This document shows positions 1 to 6,675 of a DNA stretch of 11,674 nucleotides, one piece after another. The stretch spans positions 1 to 11,674 of the forward strand of contig JAGLRT010000179.1 of assembly GCA_023136155.1 (NCBI GenBank). Reading direction: 5' to 3'. Origin of the DNA: Methanosarcinales archaeon (lineage in GTDB: Archaea > Halobacteriota > Methanosarcinia > Methanosarcinales > Methanocomedenaceae). The notes below the pieces were generated by a model. It saw only the letters and a list, made by a program, of their open reading frames with translations, searched no databases and was not told where the DNA came from. Every line of letters starts with the position of its first letter. Positions within the stretch are counted from its first letter, which is position 1. The position numbers were made by a program, and so were the translations under genes.

Positions 1-576
1 ACCATCAAAAAGTTGTTTTAAGGTGGCAACAGCCTGATTATCATGCACCCCATCTTCAACAACATAAATACCAATTGCATCAGCAGCTTTTACCCTGCCA
101 GTGAAAACATGCAGGAACCGGAAAACAGTCTGGATGTTGGAATACATCAGGATGGTAGACAAGGAATTAATACACAACCAAGTCTTACGTATGTTCTTTT
201 TCATCCAAAATTCTTCGCGGAATTGACTTATTTTAACCCCAATACCGGTCAAATCAACTGGACTGGAGACCCTCCTGATAGTTGCTGTATCAGATGAGGG
301 TAAACCCAATGTTTTAGTCACACAATCTACAATGCCAAGATGGTCCAGGGGAATTTCCATATTATTATAACTAAACCAATCAACAACATTCTCACCGGGT
401 TCCTGTGTGGTAACGATTACAGCAGCACCCCCTATTTTTAGTCCCTTGTAGACAATATTGTTGACAATGATTTCTTTACCGCTCATAGGCGGTCCGATTA
501 TCATTATATTTGAACCACCTCTAACTCCCTTTATGTTCTCATCCAGTTTTTCAATACCCAGGGAATAACTTTCCAT
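1..576 (-). CDS. KaiC/RAD55-like RecA-superfamily ATPase, C-terminus cut by the window edge
   Basis: An open frame of 192 codons runs from an ATG at 576 off the left edge, so the C-terminus is missing. The N-terminus MESYSLGIEKLDENIKGV followed by GGSNIMIIGPPMSGKE (about residues 20-35) is the usual opening of a KaiC/RAD55-type RecA-fold domain with a P-loop. VIVTTQEPGENV (53-64) matches the strand that carries the catalytic acidic residue, and LCINSLSTIL (134-143) matches the Walker B strand. Two canonical residues differ: the P-loop ends GKE rather than GKS/T, and Walker B has Asn137 where Asp is expected. ATP hydrolysis may therefore be weak or absent, although this could be normal for its archaeal subfamily. 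A GGAG at 587-590 lies 10 nt before the ATG and supports this start. No partner gene is visible. Such proteins are often signalling or regulatory ATPases; the specific role is unknown. Confidence 0.82.
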   Translation of the reverse strand, partial: MESYSLGIEKLDENIKGVRGGSNIMIIGPPMSGKEIIVNNIVYKGLKIGGAAVIVTTQEPGENVVDWFSYNNMEIPLDHLGIVDCVTKTLGLPSSDTATIRRVSSPVDLTGIGVKISQFREEFWMKKNIRKTWLCINSLSTILMYSNIQTVFRFLHVFTGRVKAADAIGIYVVEDGVHDNQAVATLKQLFDG

Positions 577-614
577 CTATTTTTATCTCCAATCATGACT
601 ATAATAAATAATGG

Positions 615-626
615 ATAATTATATTT
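615..626 (-). promoter_or_regulatory. Candidate TATA box for the KaiC-like gene
   Basis: On the minus strand the sequence reads AAATATAATTAT, centred about 44 bp before the ATG at 576. A start site about 26 bp downstream would leave a leader of roughly 18 nt that contains the GGAG at 587-590. The whole area is AT-rich and a second candidate (ATTATTTATTAT, about 601-612) exists, so the assignment is tentative. Confidence 0.25.
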
Positions 627-660
627 CAAACGTATTAATCTGTTTCTGTTCACTAATATT

Positions 661-681
661 ATAATAATGATGATGATAATA
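661..681. repeat. ATA/ATG triplet repeat
   Basis: Seven uninterrupted triplets read ATA ATA ATG ATG ATG ATA ATA on the plus strand. The tract is a short microsatellite-like sequence in non-coding DNA. On the minus strand it is what gives a spurious poly-isoleucine reading frame. Confidence 0.7.
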
Positions 682-914
682 AACTTACAGCTAAGTTTAC
701 ATCCCGATATTAAATTAAAAATTACCCAGTCAGGCCGGCTCAAAATTCCCAATTTTACAAATTATATTCCTTAGTTTTAAATTTAAACACTTAATTGGGC
801 TTATTTCTCTGGAATTTTTTACTTTTGAGACAGCCTGCCGTATTATTGTTTCTACACAAACATTGCCTGTTTTTGGGGGATGTACGTTGAAACCATGCAT
901 TTAGACACGGTGGT

Positions 915-2249
915 TCAATTTAATCCCAGGCTGACCTTCATGTACTCCCGCAACACTGTTGTGGCATATGCCCCCTTTTGCAAGTCAAATTCCAGCTCCA
1001 ATGCCGTACATCCGGAATTCAATGTATCTTCCATCACCCTTAATACCGGGTCGACCGGTATAATAATCTCGCGGCGCAGTCCCCTACTGGCCAGTTCGGG
1101 CAAACCAGGCATCCTGAACCCCTCCACATTCACCTTTTTCTCTTCGATCATTGCCAGTTCAATCTCCCCGGGCACCCCTTCCCCCATTGGCGTTTCATAT
1201 CCATAAACCGGCGCAGTCACAAATGCCCGGCCTCTTCGCACCAGGTTATTGATACCATTGAGTGTGTCCTCAGCCACCATTTGCGTTCTTGTATGGTCAG
1301 GGAGCCCAGCAGCGTTCTTGAAACAGACAATATCCCCAACCAGTGCCTCGTTGACGGGCAGCCCACGTTCCAGCCTGGTGCTGATTATGAGATTGAACAA
1401 GAATGACTGGTGAGCATGCACGAAAATCTTCCTGAGATTTGGAGACAGTGACATAAAAGCTCCTGCATAATCACCTGGCTTTTCCACAAGATGACTCATC
1501 ATGGCACGCTCGTACCTCAGGCGAAAAGGATACATCTCAAGCCCTCCCTTGAAATCAAATGTATCCAGTACATACTGCCGGACCTGCCTGGCATCCTCAG
1601 ATTCCCCAGGACACGGACGGGCTATGTAGTCAAGGGCCGCACCTTCTATGTCTCCTTCAACAAGCTTTTTACCAACTAAATGTGTAATTGGGCGCTGTAT
1701 CCCAAATCTCTGGACGCCAAAGAAGTTAGGTACTCCACCACATTCATTAATCTGTGATGATGTGAGCCCCACCAAAGTGTTTACTTCATCCACTGGTTGT
1801 GCTATCTTACGGATAATTATCCTGAACCGATTCCCCCAAAGGTCGCCCAGGCTCACTTGTTTATTAGACCGCCCCACAGGAGTAATATTAACATCCTTTA
1901 ATCTAATGCGCTCAAGTTCAGAGGCATCCATATCATATATGCTAATCTTCTGAGTGGTCAGTGCCTGCTTGTCCTTGGTGCCCGCCCAACCTATGCGCTG
2001 CTGGCTGATGCGGAGTATTCGGGATATGTCCCGTATCAAATGATGGGTGTCCCAGTTATTTTTGGCCAGGGTGCAGATGAGATATTTTCCAGTATCCTGC
2101 TCTTCCCTGTTTGTCAGCTCTTCTACCACAAAATCTTCGGGTACTTGCCTCATGATCCCACCCAGGCCGGGCGTGGAGGTTGCATACACAAGTACACCGG
2201 TGTCCCGTTCAATTTTTAACAATGTAGACGATGTGTGTAGGGTAGTCAT
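915..2249 (-). CDS. truD: tRNA pseudouridine synthase TruD
   Basis: TruD isomerises uridine 13 of certain tRNAs (and in some archaea other positions) to pseudouridine, without cofactors, in the cytoplasm. The 444-residue length fits archaeal members, which are longer than the roughly 350-residue E. coli enzyme. Visible signatures are LRQ-like MRQVPEDFVVEE (33-44), the catalytic motif GTKDKQALTTQ with the presumed nucleophile Asp93, GDLWGNRFRI (about 135-144), NFFGVQRFG (175-183), and a C-terminal KGAYATTVLREYMK segment. The central insertion between about 185 and 380 matches the TRUD-specific domain. No clear Shine-Dalgarno precedes the ATG at 2249; an AT-rich stretch at about 2279-2290 could act as a weak TATA box giving a very short leader. 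The gene is divergent from tfrA with a 109-bp gap and appears to be a single-gene unit. Confidence 0.96.
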   Translation of the reverse strand: MTTLHTSSTLLKIERDTGVLVYATSTPGLGGIMRQVPEDFVVEELTNREEQDTGKYLICTLAKNNWDTHHLIRDISRILRISQQRIGWAGTKDKQALTTQKISIYDMDASELERIRLKDVNITPVGRSNKQVSLGDLWGNRFRIIIRKIAQPVDEVNTLVGLTSSQINECGGVPNFFGVQRFGIQRPITHLVGKKLVEGDIEGAALDYIARPCPGESEDARQVRQYVLDTFDFKGGLEMYPFRLRYERAMMSHLVEKPGDYAGAFMSLSPNLRKIFVHAHQSFLFNLIISTRLERGLPVNEALVGDIVCFKNAAGLPDHTRTQMVAEDTLNGINNLVRRGRAFVTAPVYGYETPMGEGVPGEIELAMIEEKKVNVEGFRMPGLPELASRGLRREIIIPVDPVLRVMEDTLNSGCTALELEFDLQKGAYATTVLREYMKVSLGLN

Positions 2250-2323
2250 AGGAATGTTGATGGCATTGATGACTGATGTATCTTTTTACTGATATTGACC
2301 CTCGAAACTGGATGATCTACACG

Positions 2324-2336
2324 AATATATTTATAA
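2324..2336 (+). promoter_or_regulatory. TATA box of the tfrAB operon, predicted leaderless
   Basis: The sequence AATATATTTATAA is centred about 28 bp before the tfrA ATG at 2359. Archaeal TATA boxes sit about 26-27 bp before the transcription start, so transcription should begin at or within a few bases of the start codon. No Shine-Dalgarno is present before the ATG, which agrees with a leaderless message. Confidence 0.6.
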
Positions 2337-2358
2337 CTCCCAATAGATTGTTACATGT

Positions 2359-4044
2359 ATGATTACACATGACCTTCTCATAATCGGGGGGGGACTTGCC
2401 GGGATGCGGGCCGCCCTTGAAGCCGGAAAAAACGTGGATGTTGCCATAATTTCCAAATTACACCCTTTGCGTTCCCATTCAGGAGCTGCACAAGGTGGAA
2501 TTGCCTCAGTACTGGATGGCTGGGCACAAAAGATTGGGGACTCCCTGGAATCCCATATCCAGGACACTGTCAAAGGCAGTGATTATCTTGGTGACCAGGA
2601 TGCCATTGAGATACTGTGCAATGAAGCACCTGAGAATATCAAGATATTGGACCGCATGGGCGCCTTATTCAGCAGGACAGACGAAGGCTGGATATCCCAG
2701 AGAGACTTCGGCGGACACAGTTATGCCAGGACATGTTATGCCTCCGACAAGACGGGCCATATACTGCTGCAGACTCTGTACGAGCAAATGATGAAGCAAA
2801 GGGTAAAAGTATACCCAGAATGGCATGTGGTCTCACTTATTATCCATGAAAACAAATGCAGGGGACTTGTAGCTTATGACATGGCCAGGGGAGAACTGCA
2901 GGTCATCAGGGCAAAGGCCATATTATTCGCTACAGGTGGATATGGCCGGGCTTATGGAATTACCTCAAATGCCCATGCCAATACCGGGGACGGACTGGCA
3001 CTTGCATATCGGGCAGGTGTACCGCTGCAGGATATGGAATTCGTTCAATTCCATCCCACCGGACTGTACAAGCACGGGATATTGATAACTGAAGGGGCAA
3101 GGGGAGAAGGTGGATATTTAATAAATAAAGATGGTGAACGTTTCATGGAACGGTATGCACCAAATAAAATGGAACTTGCCTCCAGGGATGTAGTTTCCAG
3201 GGCGGTCCAGACTGAGATCGATGAGGGACGGGGAATAGACGGGTATGTCCACCTGGACCTGAGGCATCTGGGAAAAGAGCTTATCATGTCCCGGCTCTCC
3301 CAGATACATGACATTGCCCTTAGTTTTTCGGGAATCGACTGTACCAAAGACCCTATTCCGATTCAGCCTACAGCCCACTATTCCATGGGTGGCATACCTA
3401 CAGATGTAGACGGCAGGGTATCAGGTGTCAACAGTCTGTTCGCAGCAGGAGAATGTGCATGTGTGAGTGTGCATGGAGCTAACCGCCTGGGCGGTAATTC
3501 AATGCTTGAGACCATAGTGTTTGGCAGTCGTGCAGGAATAAAGGCAGCAGAGTATGTGAAAAGGACTGCACTGCAACCTATTCCTGCTGATGCGGTCCCC
3601 CTCATTGAGCAAGAGATTAAACTCATGATAAACAGTAAAGGCAAAGAGAATGCAGCCGACATCAGTGCTGAACTCCAGTCAAACATGACCCTGAAATGTG
3701 GGATCTTCAGGGATATTGATGGATTGACCCAAATGCAGCAACTAATAATAGAACTAAAGGAACGGTTCAACAATATTGGTATTAAGGATAAGGGAATGAC
3801 TTTCAATACCGAACTTATTGAGGCCCTGGAACTGAAGAACATACTGGATTTTTCCCAAATCATTGTGGCCGGGGCCCTGGCAAGAGAAGAAAGCAGGGGA
3901 GCACATTCCCGGACTGATTTTCCTAACCGGGATGATGAGCACTGGATGAAACACACACTGGCATACAAAAGCGAGCAGGGCCCTGTGCTGGATTATAAGC
4001 CGGTCACCATAACCAGGTACAATCCACAAAGGAGGGTGTATTAG
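2359..4044 (+). CDS. tfrA: Thiol:fumarate reductase subunit A (FAD flavoprotein, SdhA/FrdA family)
   Basis: This is the catalytic flavoprotein of the cytoplasmic methanogen enzyme that reduces fumarate to succinate while oxidising coenzyme M and coenzyme B thiols to the heterodisulfide. The 561 residues begin with a Rossmann FAD motif IIGGGLAGMRAALEAG (8-23), then RSHSGAAQGG with His40 at the position that carries covalent FAD in SDH/FRD enzymes. All the expected fumarate-site residues can be seen: QFHPTGL with His232, TEGARGEGG with Arg248, SRDVVSRA with Arg281, HYSMGG with His340, and HGANRLGGNS with Arg376. The enzyme should be active. No membrane anchor subunit (SdhC/D) is nearby, which favours Tfr over a respiratory complex. 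tfrB starts on the base after its TAG stop. A succinate dehydrogenase-type flavoprotein is the alternative, but the HdrB-like tail of the next gene argues for Tfr. Confidence 0.94.
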   Translation: MITHDLLIIGGGLAGMRAALEAGKNVDVAIISKLHPLRSHSGAAQGGIASVLDGWAQKIGDSLESHIQDTVKGSDYLGDQDAIEILCNEAPENIKILDRMGALFSRTDEGWISQRDFGGHSYARTCYASDKTGHILLQTLYEQMMKQRVKVYPEWHVVSLIIHENKCRGLVAYDMARGELQVIRAKAILFATGGYGRAYGITSNAHANTGDGLALAYRAGVPLQDMEFVQFHPTGLYKHGILITEGARGEGGYLINKDGERFMERYAPNKMELASRDVVSRAVQTEIDEGRGIDGYVHLDLRHLGKELIMSRLSQIHDIALSFSGIDCTKDPIPIQPTAHYSMGGIPTDVDGRVSGVNSLFAAGECACVSVHGANRLGGNSMLETIVFGSRAGIKAAEYVKRTALQPIPADAVPLIEQEIKLMINSKGKENAADISAELQSNMTLKCGIFRDIDGLTQMQQLIIELKERFNNIGIKDKGMTFNTELIEALELKNILDFSQIIVAGALAREESRGAHSRTDFPNRDDEHWMKHTLAYKSEQGPVLDYKPVTITRYNPQRRVY

Positions 4045-5682
4045 ATGCAGGTCAAATTTAAGATATTCCGGTTCAACCCTGATCTGGACGCGAGACCTTA
4101 TCACCAGGATTTTGAACTGGATGTTGCCAACGGTATGACCATACTGGACTGCCTGATCTATATCAAGAACGAACAGGACGGCAGCCTGACCTTCAGGCGT
4201 TCCTGTAGAAGTGGTATCTGCGGCTCATGTGCTGTACGGGTCAATCACAGAGCCATGTTGGCATGCAAGACCCAGGCACTGGATGTTGTAATTGATGGAG
4301 TGGTGCTGGTGGAACCTCTTGTCCATCTGCGGCCGATCAAAGACCTGGCTGTTGATTTAGAGCCTTTTTACCAGACTATAGAAAAGGTCCAGCCATGGCT
4401 GGTCACCGACCACACCAATGAGGAAATACCAGCCATATCCTCCAAGGATTCCAAGACCTTGAATAAAGTCAGTGACTGCATTTTCTGTGGTGCGTGTTAT
4501 TCAGATTGCAATGTGATAGATGTAGACCGCTCTTTTGCAGGCCCCTCTGCCATTGCAAAGACCTACCGGTTCGCCTGCGATCCCAGGGACATTCTGGGCA
4601 GTGAACGGATAAAACAACTGGTCGAAAGCGGGCTCTATAAATGTCCGGTGGACCAGGAATGTGAGATCGCTTGTCCTAAAGACATATCCCTGCGAAGGGA
4701 TGTGATCGAAGAGTTAAGGTGCACTGCGGTAACAGGGAATTTTGGCCCCCTGCCTGCCCACAAACGCCTCATCATGTCTGTACTGGATACGGGTGCAAGC
4801 GTCCCTGTGACCACCACTCCCGCTGTGGATATGTATAAGGATCACGAACACGATTTCCACGGAATAAAAGAACTATTTATCAAGGAATTCGAGGGTGAAC
4901 CTGTAGCAGAAGTGGTACTGTTCTTTGGCTGCATCATCAATCGCAGACAGCAAGATACGGCTGCTGCCATTATCAATATTTTCCAGCACAACAAAGTGGC
5001 GGTACACATCCCGAAAAAACAGGTCTGCTGTGGCAGTCCTTTCATGAGAGTGGGTATGCGGGAGACCATGAAACCTTTTGTGACCCAGAATTTCGAAATA
5101 TTCAATACTTACGCCAATAATGGGGTCACCCATATCCTTACAAGCTGTTCAGGCTGTAACTCTACCTTCAGGCATGATTACCCTGCACTAGCTCTGGAAT
5201 ATGGACTTAATTTTGATTTTCAGATATACGATGTTGGAGAGTATATGACCATAATGGATGAAGACGGGACATTGAACCTTAAGGATATGAAAAACATTGC
5301 AATGAAAACCATGTATCACTATCCCTGTCATATCAGGGCCAGCGACCTGGACGAATCCATCTATGTCAACCTTATCAGGAAGATACCGGGCATAGAACTG
5401 GTACAGGTACCTTCCTCAGGACTGTGTTGTGGGGGAGGTGGAGGTGTGCGTGCTGCATACCCTGATATATCTGATAAACTGGCCATTCGCAGGATGGAGA
5501 TAGCAAGGGATGAGGGAGTGGATGGTCTATTGACCAACTGTCCTTTCTGTATCCTCTCTTTTGAGAGAGGATTGGGTTTGAAAAAAGAGGCTGGTGAAGC
5601 TATGGATTTTGGGATATTTGATTTTTACAAGATATTTTCCATGGCATTTGGTGAAGATGAAATGATAAAGGAGAGTTATTGA
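4045..5682 (+). CDS. tfrB: Thiol:fumarate reductase subunit B (SdhB-like and HdrB-like fusion)
   Basis: The 545-residue protein joins two modules. The N-terminal half is SdhB-like: a plant-type [2Fe-2S] site (Cys54, Cys59, Cys62, Cys74) and two further cluster motifs, CIFCGACYSDC (145-155) and Cys200-x5-Cys206-x3-Cys210-Pro. The C-terminal half is like heterodisulfide reductase subunit HdrB, with two CCG domains: Cys296-x31-CysCys(328/329)-x38-CSGC(368-371), and Cys428-x32-CysCys(461/462)-x36-CPFC(499-502). In the family this half oxidises CoM-SH and CoB-SH and the clusters pass electrons to the FAD in TfrA. All ligands are present, so nothing looks degraded. A near-perfect Shine-Dalgarno AAAGGAGG (4028-4035) lies inside the end of tfrA, 9 nt before the ATG, so the two subunits are probably translated in a coupled way. 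Confidence 0.95.
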   Translation: MQVKFKIFRFNPDLDARPYHQDFELDVANGMTILDCLIYIKNEQDGSLTFRRSCRSGICGSCAVRVNHRAMLACKTQALDVVIDGVVLVEPLVHLRPIKDLAVDLEPFYQTIEKVQPWLVTDHTNEEIPAISSKDSKTLNKVSDCIFCGACYSDCNVIDVDRSFAGPSAIAKTYRFACDPRDILGSERIKQLVESGLYKCPVDQECEIACPKDISLRRDVIEELRCTAVTGNFGPLPAHKRLIMSVLDTGASVPVTTTPAVDMYKDHEHDFHGIKELFIKEFEGEPVAEVVLFFGCIINRRQQDTAAAIINIFQHNKVAVHIPKKQVCCGSPFMRVGMRETMKPFVTQNFEIFNTYANNGVTHILTSCSGCNSTFRHDYPALALEYGLNFDFQIYDVGEYMTIMDEDGTLNLKDMKNIAMKTMYHYPCHIRASDLDESIYVNLIRKIPGIELVQVPSSGLCCGGGGGVRAAYPDISDKLAIRRMEIARDEGVDGLLTNCPFCILSFERGLGLKKEAGEAMDFGIFDFYKIFSMAFGEDEMIKESY

Positions 5683-5685
5683 TTG
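5670..5685 (+). promoter_or_regulatory. Shine-Dalgarno and TTG start of the VLRF1 gene inside the tfrB end
   Basis: GGAGA at 5670-5674 lies 8 nt before a TTG at 5683-5685, which itself directly follows the tfrB TGA stop (5680-5682). No ATG or GTG is better placed, so the TTG is the chosen start. The site lies within tfrB codons, pointing to translational coupling. Confidence 0.65.
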
Positions 5686-6663
5686 CTGGATAATCTGCGG
5701 GGTAAAAAAGTACTTCAAGAGCGTATTCAGGCTTTAGAAGCACAGATCGAAATGTTGAAATCGGAAAAACAATCCCTTATAGCCAGACAGGCATCTAAGG
5801 ATGAGACCGCACGTAAGGCAGTTTCACAAAAACAGATAGTTGAAGAGAAGTTGAACACTGCCAGGATAAAAATTACGACCCTGGAACATGAGATATCAAC
5901 TCTGCGAAAAGATGCAGCCGGAAAAATGACCTTTCGAAACATAAGCAGCATCTCCAGGAAAAGCCTGGACAATTACATATTCCAGATAAGTTCCGTAAGG
6001 ACACGGGATAGCAATCTGGTCACCGTCTATCTTCGCCCGGGAGATTTACTGTCAAACCTTGATGGTTCAAACGAACTGCTTGCACGGCTAGGTTCTAAAA
6101 AAGCAGCCATTATCGATAAGATTAACTCATCCACCACTGTGGCGGTCTTCTATGATACGAACGGCATAGTCATGGAAGTTGTGGCGCTGTACCTGCCTGT
6201 GGACATATCCTCCTGGCAATTGGATGACAAATTCCAAACCAAGCCCATCAATAACATGATGGAAAAAAAAGTTAACCTCTGTATAATTATTGCCCATGCA
6301 GGAGAGTCATTTATCGGATTTACCAGTAGTCCTGAATCGTTCGAAGTCCAGAAGATAATAAGAAGTAGTGTTAAAGGAAAGCATACCAAAGGAGGCTGGA
6401 GCCAGCGTAGGTTCGAGCGCTTGAGGGATGAAGATGTGCAGCATCATGCCGAAAAAGTAAGTGACGCACTAAAGGTCCTGATCCAGGAAGTAGATGATAG
6501 GATCGACTTCGTAATGGCTGGGGGAGATTCCCGGCTTATGCATGAGATACTTAAGGATATTGATAATCCCATGATTGATAAAAAATTTGATGTTTCTGTA
6601 GATAAGAATAATATAAAAGAGATATTGAGGGAAGTGTGGTCTTCTACACGGTATGAACTGTGA
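5683..6663 (+). CDS. Vms1/VLRF1-family peptidyl-tRNA release factor (ribosome rescue)
   Basis: The 326-residue product has a long heptad-rich helix (about residues 8-75), predicted coiled coil, followed by a globular domain from about 85 to the end. The hallmark is KGKHTKGGWSQRRFERLR (231-248), which matches the VLRF1 release-factor loop; Gln241 corresponds to the catalytic glutamine of Vms1/ANKZF1. Such proteins free nascent chains from the tRNA on stalled ribosomes or split ribosomal subunits. The C-terminal segment DFVMAGGDSRLMHEIL (275-290) resembles the eRF1-like domain 3 seen in this group. No zinc finger, ankyrin repeats or p97-binding motif of the eukaryotic relatives is present, so the coiled coil may be what engages the ribosome. 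It starts with TTG directly after tfrB. Family assignment is firm; the specific substrate is not known. Confidence 0.85.
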   Translation: MLDNLRGKKVLQERIQALEAQIEMLKSEKQSLIARQASKDETARKAVSQKQIVEEKLNTARIKITTLEHEISTLRKDAAGKMTFRNISSISRKSLDNYIFQISSVRTRDSNLVTVYLRPGDLLSNLDGSNELLARLGSKKAAIIDKINSSTTVAVFYDTNGIVMEVVALYLPVDISSWQLDDKFQTKPINNMMEKKVNLCIIIAHAGESFIGFTSSPESFEVQKIIRSSVKGKHTKGGWSQRRFERLRDEDVQHHAEKVSDALKVLIQEVDDRIDFVMAGGDSRLMHEILKDIDNPMIDKKFDVSVDKNNIKEILREVWSSTRYEL

Positions 6664-6675
6664 TTGATATTTTAT

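Larger units (their letters stand above)
577..914. other. AT-rich intergenic spacer between truD and the KaiC-like gene
   Basis: No convincing gene was found in these 338 bp. The right part follows the truD stop on the minus strand and the left part is the leader and promoter region of the KaiC-like gene. It holds a triplet repeat (661-681), a small inverted repeat AAAATT-ccc-AATTTT (742-756) and a perfect 12-bp palindrome TTTAAATTTAAA (776-787). The length suggests that the two minus-strand genes are transcribed separately. A T-rich run on the minus strand (around 708-725) could end truD transcription, but this is weak evidence. Confidence 0.6.

Noticed and set aside
661..740. A possible C/D box small RNA starting with ATGATGA
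   Set aside because: The C-box-like string lies in the triplet tract and no D box (CTGA) at suitable spacing, D' box or terminal stem was found on the same strand.
531..752. A 73-residue minus-strand frame with a run of isoleucines that looks like a small membrane protein
   Set aside because: The isoleucine run comes from the ATA/ATG triplet tract, and the frame overlaps the well-supported start of the KaiC-like gene out of phase.
3378..3968. A 196-residue minus-strand frame inside tfrA
   Set aside because: It lies antisense to conserved catalytic regions of tfrA, is Ser-rich and lacks motifs; it is a shadow of the real gene.
2359..5682. Annotation as a respiratory succinate dehydrogenase or fumarate reductase complex
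   Set aside because: No membrane-anchor subunits are present and the second subunit carries a full HdrB-like half, which is characteristic of the soluble thiol:fumarate reductase.
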